Source: Thermoanaerobaculales bacterium
GTDB taxonomy: Bacteria > Acidobacteriota > Thermoanaerobaculia > Thermoanaerobaculales > Sulfomarinibacteraceae
NCBI GenBank assembly: GCA_035358815.1
Contig: DAOPQC010000004.1
Location: 124,001 to 188,000 of the forward strand
Direction: 5' to 3'
DNA length: 64,000 bases
Below the pieces are notes generated by a model. That model ran no database searches, was not told the origin of the DNA, and saw nothing but the letters and a program-made list of their open reading frames with translations. Of this stretch, positions 24,984-35,000 are shown piece after piece (position 1 is the stretch's first letter; every line of letters starts with the position of its first letter). The position numbers and the translations under genes are program-made.

Positions 24984-26618
24984 CTATGTGTACACGTAGT
25001 CGTGTTCCGGCATCGCCGCATCCTGGAGGGAGAACGTGTCGCACAGGCCCGAACTGAAGGTGTGGAGCACTCGTGCGAGATCGGCCGCGATTGCACGTTC
25101 TTCGTCGTGTTCGCGTCCAACGATCGTGTTCAGGTGCTCCCAATTGGAAGCGACGGCCTCCATCGTTGGCGGAAGATCCGCAACGAAAGCGGTCAATCGG
25201 TCCAGCGTGTCCAGGGCGACGAGATCCGCTCGATCAGTGATGTCCGCGAGTGCGTGCTGGTAGGCGACGATCCAATCTCCAGATTCGAATGTCTGCGCGA
25301 GGGTGTGGTCAAACCATGCCGCTCGCAGCCGTTCCACCAACCCCCGAGGGTCCGAGTTCCGGAAGCTGTAATGGAGCGTCACAAAGAGCGCCAGTGCGTC
25401 CATTCGGGGATCCAGGAGGTCGTAGTCGGGACGTGTCGCTGTCCCCGTGAGTCGATGCGCCTCCAAGAGCCGTCGTTCGAGGGCGGTGCCCGCGAGCGGC
25501 ATCGCCTTGGCGAACGAGATCGGAACGCCGCCGAGATCGGCGACCTCTCGCAGAAAACGGAGGTTGGCGCGGAAACCCTCGACCGTTGTGTCAGGATCGA
25601 TCAGCATGAATCCCATGTCATAGGCCAGACCAAGGTCTTTGAGGGTCAGGAGTGCCGCCATGTTCTGCTCTACCGTGCAGCGTTTGTTCAGCGTCGCCAG
25701 ACCTGCAGGGTGTCCCGACTCGATGCCTACATAGACACTCACAAGCCCTCTATCCCGACACCGAGCAAGTATGTCGTGATCGACGTCATCAGCGCGACAC
25801 GAGATCTTCCACACGATCCTGTCACTCAATCCCGCTTGATCGAGGTTGCGGAGAAAGGACTCAATCCACTTGCGCTGTCGCTGCGTCTTGACTGCAAAAT
25901 CGTCGTCGTGGAAGACAAAGACGCGTACCCCTGACTGCTCGTAGAGATGGTGCATCTCGGCGACGACATCGTTCGGACTGCGCGCTCGCCGCAGGGGACC
26001 AGGGGCGCCCCCATAGAACTGCCGGATGCTGCAAAACGAGCAGTCGAAATGGCAGCCCCGACTCGCGAGCATGGTTGCGACACGGATCCCGCGTACCACG
26101 GTGGGGTTGTGGTCCCGCACCGGCCACGGCAGGTCATCGAGCCGAGAGACGAGCGCGCGAGGCGCATTCACAACCACTCGGTCAGGGTTGCGGAATGCAA
26201 GTCCGAGGATTCTGCACCATTGCTCCGGGTTTCGAAGATGCTCCAGGAGCTCCTTGGTCGTGAGTTCTCCTTCGAAGCGAACGACGGTGTCGAGTTCAGG
26301 AAGCTCGGAAAGGACCTGCTCCGGACGCAACGTAGGGAAGTGACCGCCAGCGGTGAAATGGGCAGCAATCCCGGCTCCGCGTAATAGCTGCATGACGGTA
26401 CGGAACTCGGCGAGCGTGTACTGGAAGAGGATCGAGAAACCGATCAGTTTCGGTGAAAACTCTCGAGCGGCTGCGACCACGCGCTCCGGTTCTTGATCTC
26501 GAAATGCAACCAAACGAGAGGAGAATCCCTGGCGCTCGAGATACGCCATGATGTACCGGAGACCGAGGTTTTCCTGGCTCTCATACCCCACGAAGAGAGC
26601 GTCCACCTCTCCACCCAT
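24984..26618 (-). CDS. B12-binding-domain radical SAM enzyme
   Basis: A 544-residue protein. The N-terminal ~180 residues are a cobalamin-binding-like Rossmann domain (VDALFVGYESQENLGLRYI, then GGHFPTLRPEQVL and DTVVRFEGE), typical of B12-dependent radical SAM proteins, although the cobalt-ligating DxHxxG is not evident. The radical SAM cluster motif is SRGCHFDCSFCS with Cys189, 193 and 196, followed by FHDDDFAV and VYVGIESGHP. The C-terminal ~130 residues are helical. Such enzymes methylate or rearrange unreactive carbon centres in lipids, cofactors and peptides. The ATG at 26618 lies 34 bp after the stop of a 65-residue peptide gene on the same strand, so the peptide is a candidate substrate or partner. 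Confidence 0.88.
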   Translation of the reverse strand: MGGEVDALFVGYESQENLGLRYIMAYLERQGFSSRLVAFRDQEPERVVAAAREFSPKLIGFSILFQYTLAEFRTVMQLLRGAGIAAHFTAGGHFPTLRPEQVLSELPELDTVVRFEGELTTKELLEHLRNPEQWCRILGLAFRNPDRVVVNAPRALVSRLDDLPWPVRDHNPTVVRGIRVATMLASRGCHFDCSFCSIRQFYGGAPGPLRRARSPNDVVAEMHHLYEQSGVRVFVFHDDDFAVKTQRQRKWIESFLRNLDQAGLSDRIVWKISCRADDVDHDILARCRDRGLVSVYVGIESGHPAGLATLNKRCTVEQNMAALLTLKDLGLAYDMGFMLIDPDTTVEGFRANLRFLREVADLGGVPISFAKAMPLAGTALERRLLEAHRLTGTATRPDYDLLDPRMDALALFVTLHYSFRNSDPRGLVERLRAAWFDHTLAQTFESGDWIVAYQHALADITDRADLVALDTLDRLTAFVADLPPTMEAVASNWEHLNTIVGREHDEERAIAADLARVLHTFSSGLCDTFSLQDAAMPEHDYVYT

Positions 26619-26652
26619 GGCTCGCACGTTCCCGGACGGCTCTGGCGAGACG

Positions 26653-26850
26653 TCAGAACTTGATCTCCTTCAGCTCTTCAATGATCTCCTGCTGCGCCTT
26701 CACGTTCGCTTGAAGCGCGATCACCGCGATGTTCCGGATCTTCTCCTTGGGCAACAACCTGAGCATCGCGGGGTCCATGACGAGCCGGCCCGGCTCCAGA
26801 ATGCTAATGTGTGACGGATGGACTGCGGTCTCGATCTTCTCATCCAACAT
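26653..26850 (-). CDS. 65-residue companion peptide of the radical SAM enzyme
   Basis: The ATG at 26850 was chosen because AAAGGAG lies 9 bases upstream; a TTG farther up encodes that very site. The peptide is helical and charged (MLDEKIETAVHPSHIS, then LPKEKIRNIAVIALQANVK, ending QQEIIEELKEIKF). It has no Cys, Gly-rich core or leader cleavage motif. It could be a modified-peptide precursor, a carrier or a partner protein; the gene order alone supports a link to the radical SAM enzyme. Confidence 0.6.
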   Translation of the reverse strand: MLDEKIETAVHPSHISILEPGRLVMDPAMLRLLPKEKIRNIAVIALQANVKAQQEIIEELKEIKF

Positions 26851-27338
26851 TTCCTGAATCTCCTTTCTATACGTCAAGAAATCACTAATCGCCGCCTGAG
26901 GATTCTCCTCCTTGCGAACTGCCGTTGCTTGGTCCTTTGGTAGATAATGTATGGTCCAGAACGAGTAAAGTCAACCGGCAGACACTGGGCGTGTCCCTGC
27001 ACGACAACAACTCCCAATGAAGCCCGATAGAGAGCGAGTAACTAACACAGGACACGTGAGGATCCCGCCAGCCTAGGATGATCGTAAGATGTGCGCTTCC
27101 CTGTGTGTTTATCCGCCCGACGCACTTGCGAGGGCAACCGCCGCCCGTTGAAGCCACCTGAGGGGTTCGCTCATTCGCGAACCCCGTGCATGGTGTCTTC
27201 CCCCGTTCCGGGGTCCGGGCGGGCCTCCATGCGTTGGCCGGGGTGGTGTGTTGGCGTGGGTGGTGCAGCTGTGTCGTGGCGCGCCTCCTGTGCCCGCGGG
27301 CCTGGCAAGTGCGGCCCGCGGGCCGTGGAGGATGTGCC
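26851..27338. other. Intergenic region with a shared hairpin motif
   Basis: This 488-bp region lies between divergent genes. At 27198-27213 it holds TTCCCCCGTTCCGGGG, whose arms can form a stem; the same 16 bases recur at 36135-36150. The region around 27200-27330 is G/T-rich on the plus strand. Promoters for the peptide/radical SAM pair and for the MGYTHYW gene must lie here, but none could be assigned. Confidence 0.5.
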
Positions 27339-27935
27339 ATGGGATATACGCACTACTGGCGACGCGCGCCAGTTATCGATCTGAACACGTTCGTGAACAT
27401 CCGACGCGACGTGACGCGAACGCTGCCAGCACTCGACCAGCGTGGCATCGAGCTCGCGGGACCATTGGGCACCGGCGGACCGGTCTTCAGCTTTGAGGAG
27501 ATCGCCTTCAATGGGAGGCGCCACTGTGGGCATCTGCAGCGCCAGCTAGGAATCGCGTGGCCTGCGCGCAGGGCACGGGGTGTCTGCGTGGCGGCGTCGG
27601 ACAAAACGCGCGATGCGCTTGGTGGTTGGTGGTTCGCCGGTCGGACGCTGAGGGCGCGGACGTGTGACGGAGATTGCAGCCATGAGACGTTTATGTTACT
27701 GCGCGTCCGAACGCCGGCGGTGAGGGAACTGCCGAACGAGACAGAGTATTTCGACTGCTGTAAGACCGCGTACAAGCCGTACGATCTTGCGGTGCAGGTC
27801 TGCTTGGTGATCGCGGCCCATCATCTCGGGGACGCGATGCAGGTGAGCAGCGATGGTTCCTTGGACGAGTGGCAGGATGCAATCGCGCTCTGCCAGGAGG
27901 TGCTCGGGTATGGTCGCGCATTCAGGCTCGCGTGA
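27339..27935 (+). CDS. 'MGYTHYW' family protein (phage/element-borne, unknown function)
   Basis: A 198-residue protein starting exactly at the family's hallmark MGYTHYW; upstream in-frame starts are rejected for that reason. Other family landmarks are FNGRRHCGHL, a Cys-rich middle (RTCDGDCSHETF), FDCCKTAYKPYDLAVQ, IAAHHLGDAMQVSSDG and ...CQEVLGYGRAF. Proteins with this signature are common in phages and mobile elements, but no activity is known to me. A degraded relative of its 3' end lies at 35625-35769. Confidence 0.85.
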   Translation: MGYTHYWRRAPVIDLNTFVNIRRDVTRTLPALDQRGIELAGPLGTGGPVFSFEEIAFNGRRHCGHLQRQLGIAWPARRARGVCVAASDKTRDALGGWWFAGRTLRARTCDGDCSHETFMLLRVRTPAVRELPNETEYFDCCKTAYKPYDLAVQVCLVIAAHHLGDAMQVSSDGSLDEWQDAIALCQEVLGYGRAFRLA

Positions 27936-28234
27936 GGCGCTGCCCGGGGGTGCAGCTGAGGGCTGCGCCCCCGGACGCGGGCGTCGATCCTCGGGGGCGT
28001 CGCGAGGTCGCGCTGCGCCGTGGTAGCGCGGCGGTGGCGGCGCCGTTTTCGTGGGGAGTGGCCGGATGGTCGGGGAGGGCGCGCTGGTCAAGTGGCGTGC
28101 GCCGGACTGTGTTCTGTAAGTGCTTGCTGTGATCGAACTTGAGGCCAGGCACGAAGTGGAGGGCTTGGAATCTGAGTTACGGCCAATCAGAGTCACGGTA
28201 CAGCCATGGGACAGTGCGGAATACTGGGTGACCG
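27936..28234. other. Gap between convergent genes
   Basis: This 299-bp stretch lies between the stop codons of convergent genes. It opens with a GC-rich near-palindrome, CCCGGGGGTGCAG...CTGCGCCCCCGG at about 27944-27974, which could form a bidirectional terminator stem. Nothing coding was recognised. Confidence 0.4.
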
Positions 28235-28702
28235 TCAACTCCTGGGAGGTGGATGTCCCCCTGATAGGCTTGCGCCAGCTTCGGACTCCGGTGTCAATCT
28301 GTCCGTTAAGTAGCGATCAATGGGTTCGGCGGTCTCGGCCGGTATACAGAGACGTGCAAATGCCCAGACTTGCCGAGTGTGCGGCTGCGCGAACATTCGT
28401 TGGCGGTACTCGTTCTGGGCCAGGTGGTGGCTTATTTCCACTCCATTAGCAGCACAATAGGATGCCATTGCATTGATGCTGAGGATGAGATACGCGATCT
28501 GCTCCGCTGAGACGCCCAGCTGCTTTGCCGCCCCGACATCGACGCCGTGGAGTACGAACGCTGATGGCCACTCTGCCAATCGTCCCTCAAAAGACAGGTC
28601 GCGCTCTAGGTCAAACCGCGCAACCTGCTCCCGGCGCGTTGTGAAGAACGCGAGAAACGACAACACCAGGGCGAGCCCGGACACGACTAGCGCCCAATCC
28701 AT
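28235..28702 (-). CDS. Single-pass membrane protein, unknown
   Basis: A 155-residue protein from the ATG at 28702 behind GAGGAGGTGACC. It has an N-terminal membrane anchor (WALVVSGLALVLSFLAFF) followed by TTRREQVARFDLERDL, then a soluble helical domain (GVSAEQIAYLILSINAMASYCAANG). N-in anchor with a cytosolic domain is the likely topology. No family recognised. Confidence 0.65.
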   Translation of the reverse strand: MDWALVVSGLALVLSFLAFFTTRREQVARFDLERDLSFEGRLAEWPSAFVLHGVDVGAAKQLGVSAEQIAYLILSINAMASYCAANGVEISHHLAQNEYRQRMFAQPHTRQVWAFARLCIPAETAEPIDRYLTDRLTPESEAGASLSGGHPPPRS

Positions 28703-29019
28703 GGTCACCTCCTCGACTTGAGTTCACATTCATCTGCTTAATCTCCAGCATAGCGCACATATCGGTAGGATTTCGGGAGTGTGTGCCGGCCGTGCTGTCG
28801 GTGTTGTGGCCGTTCGCACTGGTTGCGAACGGGTTGCCGGGAGGGGTAGGGATGGCTGCAAACGTGGTGCTGAGTGGCTGGGCGGCGAGGTCAAGGGGAT
28901 GTGCAGGTCACCGTGAGATGGTGGCGCCAGACGGGATGTCTCAACGGGCTGGAGACTGAGCCATGCTAGGGTAACCGTATGCGACAAAACCCACCGCCCC
29001 GCGACCTGGAGAGTACCAG
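28703..29019. other. Divergent promoter region
   Basis: This 317-bp gap lies between a leftward membrane protein gene and the rightward HEPN pair. It must carry both start regions; CTGGAGAG (about 29007-29014) is the ribosome site of the HEPN gene. No promoter pair or repeat could be assigned with confidence. Confidence 0.4.
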
Positions 29020-29892
29020 ATGAACGAGCAGGTATCGGTGTCCGTGGAGGATGCGTTTTCGTGGCTGGTTCGCGCATTGCGGCGTGACCGTGACATCGAG
29101 AGCCTCTATGCGAGCGATCATGGTCTCTCCATGTACGGTTACGGGATCTATCTGCCGAACATCATCTACGCCTATGCGATGGCACAACTGCGTGCTACGA
29201 CCGGCGAGTCTCTTCCTGCCCTCTATCAACGCGCACGACAACTTGAACGGGGGCTTTCCCCGGCGTTCATGTCCGCTGCGTGGGATCTGTGCAGGAGGGG
29301 CGTCATCCGTCCCGGGGTCATGGGGCTGGGGTTGCAGTCCACCCCTGAGGGCGCCGCGGGCGCTGGCTACAGCCTGACGCCCTACGGCGAGAAGTGGATT
29401 CGAGAGTCGCCTGACGCACACAAGTACGACTTTATCCCAACAGAGGTGGGTCGGCATGGAGAGCGGATCCAGCAATGGGCTGCGAGGTTCGGTGAGGGAT
29501 TCAAGCAGCGCGCGAACGACGCGATCAAGTGCTATCAGGCGCAGGCATTTTTCGCGGCGTGTGCGATGTGTGGTGCTGCAGCAGAGTCCATTTTGCTCGC
29601 CATTGCGGTCGCGAAGGCGGGCGATGCGTCAGGGGTCCTGGAGCAGTACCTGTCGAGCGGGGGCCGGAGGCGCATCCTCGATCTTGTTGTCCAGGGACTC
29701 GATGCACAGTGGCGCCGACAGATGGACCACTTCATGTTCTTGCTGAGCTATTGGCGAGACGCATCCTCGCATGGTGCCGCCACGAACATCACCGAGGAGG
29801 AGTCGTTTACGTCGTGGGCGTTGCTCATTCAGTTTGCCCATGTGTCCTTTGACAACTGGGTCCTCTTGACGGTGGGCAATTCCGAGGGGTGA
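29020..29892 (+). CDS. HEPN-like protein A
   Basis: A 290-residue protein with a CTGGAGAG ribosome site. The C-terminal half is all-helical: SFFAACAMCGAAAES-type helix (QAQAFFAACAMCGAAAESILL), VLEQYLSSGGRRRILDLVV, then YWRDASSHGAA. In that last motif Arg246 and His251 give the R-x4-H active-site pattern of HEPN RNases. The N-terminal part could be a winged helix (LTPYGEKWIRES). It is followed after 4 bp by a second HEPN-like gene. HEPN proteins are common as RNA-cleaving toxins in defence and toxin-antitoxin modules. The assignment rests on one motif plus helical context. Confidence 0.62.
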   Translation: MNEQVSVSVEDAFSWLVRALRRDRDIESLYASDHGLSMYGYGIYLPNIIYAYAMAQLRATTGESLPALYQRARQLERGLSPAFMSAAWDLCRRGVIRPGVMGLGLQSTPEGAAGAGYSLTPYGEKWIRESPDAHKYDFIPTEVGRHGERIQQWAARFGEGFKQRANDAIKCYQAQAFFAACAMCGAAAESILLAIAVAKAGDASGVLEQYLSSGGRRRILDLVVQGLDAQWRRQMDHFMFLLSYWRDASSHGAATNITEEESFTSWALLIQFAHVSFDNWVLLTVGNSEG

Positions 29893-29896
29893 CTTG

Positions 29897-30601
29897 ATGA
29901 CACGGAATCCGGAAGCGGTGGTTTGCGCAGAGGTCGACCGGCTGGTTGAGGAGGGAGACGAGTGGGTTCGACGGGTGCGCGCACTTGGACCCGGCGATTT
30001 GCTTCAGGGCCCCGAGCTGGCCGGGTATTCGAGTTGGGTGACGCGACTCGGCCATACTGTGAGGAAGGTCTTTGGCACGGAAGGCCAGCACTACAGCAGT
30101 TTCGAAGCACACCTCGAGGAGGACCGAGTCTACGCCGTCAGCAGAGGCAACTCTAGTGTGCCGGCGTTCGCGGGCATTGCGCGTGCGATGCAGCACGACA
30201 TTGCTTTGGGTCACCTTCCCGACGTGCGGTCGCTCGTTCGTGCAGACGTGTTCGCTGATTTCCTTGAGATGGCGGAGTACCTGCTCGATGAGGGCTACAA
30301 AGATCCTGCGGCAGTCTTGGTCGGGGGCGTGCTGCAGGACCACTTGCGAAACCTGGCGATCGCGAGAGGTCTCAGCACTCACACCACCAAGGACGGCAAG
30401 CAGCTTCCGAAAAAGGCAGATCAGCTCAACGCGGACGTAGCAAGAGCAGGCGCCTACGGTAAACTCGATCAGAAGAGCGTCACGAGTTGGCTGGATCTTC
30501 GCAACAAGGCCGCCCATGGCCGCTATGGTGAGTACACCAATGCTCAGGTTGGCCTGATGCTCCAGGGTGTTCTGGATTTCCTCGTCCGAGTTCCGGGATA
30601 G
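29897..30601 (+). CDS. HEPN-like protein B (DUF4145-like tail)
   Basis: A 234-residue protein from the ATG at 29897, 4 bp after the stop of HEPN-like protein A. The N-terminal half is helical and charged. The C-terminal half fits an abortive-infection/DUF4145-type HEPN: ADFLEMAEYLLDEGYKDPAA, GGVLQDHLRNLAIARGL, KKADQLNADV and WLDLRNKAAHGRYGEY with Arg202 and His207 (R-N-x3-H). The R-x4-H motif is more canonical than in its neighbour. The two genes are almost certainly co-translated and may form a heteromer. Confidence 0.75.
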   Translation: MTRNPEAVVCAEVDRLVEEGDEWVRRVRALGPGDLLQGPELAGYSSWVTRLGHTVRKVFGTEGQHYSSFEAHLEEDRVYAVSRGNSSVPAFAGIARAMQHDIALGHLPDVRSLVRADVFADFLEMAEYLLDEGYKDPAAVLVGGVLQDHLRNLAIARGLSTHTTKDGKQLPKKADQLNADVARAGAYGKLDQKSVTSWLDLRNKAAHGRYGEYTNAQVGLMLQGVLDFLVRVPG

Positions 30602-30976
30602 TGGAGACGGGATTCACGACGGTCGCACGCCGGTGGGCACGTCGATGTCCTCGTCGGTGAAGACTCTGTGTGAGATGAGTTCTTTCAGCACCGCGATTGC
30701 GAGGCAGCGTCCGCAATGCCCCACGCCCTACGTACGACCGTCTGAGCCACCGTCGGCGTGGTTAATGTCGTGGACGCGGCCGATGATGCTCGCTCGCCTG
30801 AATTGAGCGAGAATACTGAGGTTGATGTCACCGTACAGGCGGATTGTTCGGTGTGCTGTCTCCTGCCTAACTCGTCAACGGTGATACGCCCGGGGTGAAG
30901 GCCATGTGGAACGCATGGCTTGTCAATGAGATCGTTGACGCCGCGGGCGCCTACTGAGTGCTTTCGGGGAGGCGCG
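30602..30976. other. Gene-less stretch
   Basis: This 375-bp stretch follows the HEPN pair. I see no convincing frame on either strand, no RNA gene and no strong repeat. It ends with TTTCGGGGAGGCGCG, the ribosome-binding region of the next gene. Confidence 0.4.
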
Positions 30977-31942
30977 ATGGTTTCTTCGGAAACCGCCAAT
31001 TTGATTCGGAACTTCGTCGTTGGTTGCGTTATGCCGTTCTTCTTGGCAATAGATGTTTCCTCTCGGGCACTTCACCTAAAACGTGTTCTGTCGATCTGCG
31101 AGACCTGGTGGCTCACCTTAGACGACATAGAACTCGAGCAGGTGATTTCCGAACTTCCCAAGCAGATTACCTCGGTGTTTCGGGCCATGTACTGGGAGAA
31201 GCACCTGTCGTGGCATTGCCTCTCACGCTCCGTCGTGAGTTCGCTGTTGGCGATGAGCGTTGTCTTTGTCGGCTTGAACGTGGTCGACCTGAGCGGAATC
31301 GGAGCTGGCAGCGCGTACGCACAGTCAATCAACGCGTGCACGTTGCTCTCGTCGCGACTTGGTGTCAGTCCGTGGCTTGTTTTCTTGGTACCGTTCTTGT
31401 TGAACCTCGTCATCGACTACGTGTCCTTGTTGGAGACGCGGTTCGTGCTCTCCAGAACGACCAGAACGAGTGCGTGGTGGACGGTACTGCTGACTGTGGC
31501 GGACTACGCCGCTACGACTTTGTTGTGGTCGGGGTCGTTTCTTGCGTTGGTCTATGCGACGAATACGCTCGTGGGGTCTGAGGTAATTCCGTTCGTCACT
31601 GTAGCCTCGGTTTGGGACCTCCTGTTCTTTCCGTTTGTGTACGCGGGCGAGTATATCCGCATGGGTTCCATTGCCTCTGGCAAAGGCGTACCAGTGGGGC
31701 ATCTGATTGGGCTCTTCGCGTTCTCTACCTATTTCACCTCCGCTGTCTTCTACGTCTTTTCAGGAACGACGCTGTTGCTTCGATTGGTGGAAGGCACTCG
31801 GAAGCGGATCCTGGGGCTTTTGGAGTATTACATTGAAAAGGAGAAGCCCGGCCCAATCGGCCTTGTCGGAGTGCTGGTTGCTGCCCTGACACAGATGTTC
31901 GCGTCGATTATCGAGCTGATTGAGCACGTTCAGAAGCGGTAG
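30977..31942 (+). CDS. Polytopic membrane protein, unknown
   Basis: A 321-residue protein from the ATG at 30977 behind GGGGAGGCGCG. About six membrane helices are visible, for example NFVVGCVMPFFLAI, SVVSSLLAMSVVFVGLNVV, WLVFLVPFLLNLVIDYVSLL, WWTVLLTVADYAATTLLW and LLFFPFVYAGEYI. A final amphipathic segment (VGVLVAALTQMFASIIELI) follows. Between helices one and two lies an acidic stretch (LTLDDIELEQVISELP). It sits between the HEPN pair and the SIR2 gene and could be a membrane effector or just cargo. Confidence 0.7.
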   Translation: MVSSETANLIRNFVVGCVMPFFLAIDVSSRALHLKRVLSICETWWLTLDDIELEQVISELPKQITSVFRAMYWEKHLSWHCLSRSVVSSLLAMSVVFVGLNVVDLSGIGAGSAYAQSINACTLLSSRLGVSPWLVFLVPFLLNLVIDYVSLLETRFVLSRTTRTSAWWTVLLTVADYAATTLLWSGSFLALVYATNTLVGSEVIPFVTVASVWDLLFFPFVYAGEYIRMGSIASGKGVPVGHLIGLFAFSTYFTSAVFYVFSGTTLLLRLVEGTRKRILGLLEYYIEKEKPGPIGLVGVLVAALTQMFASIIELIEHVQKR

Positions 31943-32011
31943 ATCGGGGGCTGGGCGCTTCCTGGTGCAGACACGCGGCACGAAAATACCGGCTTTCCAA
32001 CCTGGTTTCGA

Positions 32012-35000
32012 TTATTGAGGTTCTCGGCTCGCGGAGCGGACGTCGGGGAGGGGGTCGTGCGCTGCGGTTGCAAGCCACTCGTCGATGATGCGCGCCGCTC
32101 GGCCGGCCTGCTTGAGCGCGAGCGCGAGCATGGCGCAGCGCGCGCGAAGCAGGCTGACTTCGTCGTACTCTCCAGCACGAGTTCCAGAGTAGTCGAGATC
32201 GGAGAAGAGATAGGTCAAGCCGCTTTCGAGACGCGCCTGGTCTGTGCCTGATAACCGTCCTTGGCGGACGAGCTCGGTTGCTGCGGCGAGCGTGTTCGCG
32301 AGCGTGCCGCGGTGTCGCGAGAGCACCGCACCGGTGACGAGGCTGACGAGGTCGTCCGGCACCTTGGTGTTCCCTTCATGGTCGAGTCGCGACCATTCAA
32401 GGACTGCGGCAGCCGCGTGTCCCCATTCTGCTTCGGCGCCCACGAGGAGATCGCGCAATCGATCAACAACTGCACCCTGCAATTCGGGCTTGACAGCTAC
32501 CAGGCCAGGGAGGGCCTCGACGATTCCTGGCGCCTCGACTGTCATGAGCTGGCCGATAATCTCGTCGGTGAGGTCTTCGGGAGCGAGGGCGGGGAGCACC
32601 GCTCCTGCGATTGCTCTTCCGCCCCAGGCGAGAAACCGTTCTGCTTCCGTTGGGGCGGAGAGGGGATGTGCGTCCTGGGGATGGGCGAACTGGGTGACCT
32701 TCTCCAGCATGCGTGCGAGCCAGGTCTGCGCTTGTGTTCGCGAGAGCAGGTACCGGTGCGGTTCTGGGATGTAGCGCGCCGCGTTCAGGACGGCGACGAG
32801 ATCTCGTGCCGTGGGCTGGTGTGGCTGGTTGAGCTCGATCACCTCGTGTTCGAACGCGCGGCGTGCCCGGCCGGGGGTTGGTTCTGGCAAGTAGAGGAAG
32901 ACGTGGCTGAACAATCCTGTGTTCGTGGGCAGCTTCTCTTCGCTTGTTTCCAGCCAGAGGTTCTGTGCGAACGCGTGTTGTTCCTTTTCGGTGAGGAGTT
33001 GCCAGGTGTTGAGTTTGAAGAGCCGGTAGATCGCTCGTTCGCGGACGATTCCTCTCGAGGCGACGAGTTGTGTGAGGCCCTCGATGCGTCGTGCCCATCG
33101 TTGTTCGTCTGCCGATCGGTCTGGTTTTGGATTGGTGAAGGCGTCGATCGGTTCTGGGAGGTTGTGATCAGGGTGTTCGGCGCCGTCCTCTCCTGGGAGT
33201 GGGGGCTCGATTGTCGCGAGCAGGAAAGCGGATTGCTCTTCTGGTGGGAGCGCTGCGATTCCTCGGTGGATGAGGAGGTGTAGCTTCTGTGCGAGTGTCC
33301 AGTGTTCGGGTGTTTCGCGGATCGTCGTGAGCGTTTCGTTGATCGTCTGTTGGATTGTTGTGGTGTTTGTTCTGATGATGAGTCGTGACAGGATTTCGGC
33401 GATGTTGGCTGCTCTGTTGATCCATTCAACGCGCTCTACCATGTTTTCGTCGGGTGTTTGTCTGTATCGGCGGATGGTGTCGGTGAGTGCTGGTCGCAGC
33501 CTGCTGATCGTTTCGCCGACGACCTCATTGGGGAGGCGGGCTATTGCGAGGCGCGAGAGTTGTTCGTCGACGAGCTTTCTGGTTGGACGACTGCTGATGA
33601 GCCGCGTCATCTGTGTTGGCGTTGTGGTGCCTTCGATCGTGATGGCTGTTTCGAGTTCGTCGCGCGTGATGTTGAGGTTGAGTATTCCTCGGGGAATGCC
33701 GACTCGATCGAAGAGTCGACGCGCTTCGATGTGTGCGGTTTGTGGAATCGCTAGAAAGTGATGTGTTGTTCGTGTCGCTTGCCCTGGGTCGAACGGGTAC
33801 TCGATCGTTTCTTTGTCTCGTTGCTGTCGTTCCCGGGCTTGTCTGAGCTCTTCTCGTATTCCCTCTCGTTCTTGCCAGGGATCGCAGCGTTTGGCTGTGA
33901 GGTCTGATGGCCATTCCTTGGCGGCCTCGCCGAGTTCCTCTGCGAGCCGTTTGTCGTCGTTCCATGGGCTTGCCAGTGCTTGGCAGAAGAAGAGTGCCCA
34001 GGCGAGCCGTGACGCAATCCAGATTGAGTGCTGGTCTTGTGCTTGCCGCGTTCTCAGTTCTCGGAGGGCGTCGAGTGCTTCGTTCGTCGCTTGTTTCTTG
34101 TTGTTGAGTTCTGCGTGGAGTGCTGCTCGGCGGAGGGTCCAGATGGGGTCTTCGCCCTCGACCAGGGGGCGGTGTTCTTCGATTGTCTTCAGGTTGAGGG
34201 TGTCTCGCGCGTGGAGGCAACGCTCCCATGCGAGGTAGTGTTGGAGACGGGGGGCGTTTTGTTCGATCCATCGCTCCCATGTCGTGAGAGCTTCGTGGTC
34301 GTCTTGTTCTCGGGCGTTTCGAAGGAGCCAGCGTGTGAGGTCGTCTCGTTTGGTGCGGTCGAGTGAGGTCCCGGTGGCTGCTTGTCCGAGTTGTTCCAAG
34401 ATCTCTGGGGGGAAGGGAAGGAGTCCGATGTCGAGTCGCCATGCGAATTCGTAGAGGAGGGCGTGCTGTTCTTCTGTTATTGCTGTTTTGAGGATTTGAT
34501 TGAGCGTATGTTCGTTGGCTCGTGTCTCGAGGTTGACGTGGATTCTGACAATTCGTGGCGCGACGATCCATCCTGGGTACGTGCTCCGGAGTTTCTTCCA
34601 CTTTTCGAGGAGCGGCTCTTTCTTGTTGGCTGGGTGTTGTGGTTGTGTTGGCCATCGTTGTGCCGGCCAGGGTCTGGCCTCGGTGAGGGCTTTGAGGAAG
34701 TACCCGATTGCTTCCGCATGTCGGTCGTCGGTGTCGAGGTGCGTGAGGACTGGTGCGAAGTCGATTGGGGTGACGCCTCGTGCTTCGAGCCTGCGTCGTG
34801 TTGGTTGTGTGAGGGCGAGTGCTCCGATGAGGTAGATGGGTGGGGCGTGTTCTCCGAGGTGGTCGCGTACCCATCCGGTCCATTGGAGGAAGTTGGGATC
34901 ATCCCCTGAAAAGCCGATGAGGCAGAGGACGTTCTCCATGAGTATTTGTTGCGCGAGGTTGACGAAGGGTGCGAAGTCTGTTGGGTAGGTGCGGAAGTCT

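Noticed and set aside
24855..25934. 359-residue plus-strand frame opposite the radical SAM gene
   Set aside because: The minus strand encodes a clear radical SAM protein with the Cys cluster; the plus frame has no domain or composition of a real protein.
33525..34883. Long open frames on several frames opposite and within the SIR2 gene (for example a 452-residue minus frame and a 340-residue plus frame at 32261-33283)
   Set aside because: They are side effects of the extreme A/C codon bias of the SIR2 gene: low-complexity Arg/Thr/Ser sequence, no motifs and no ribosome sites.
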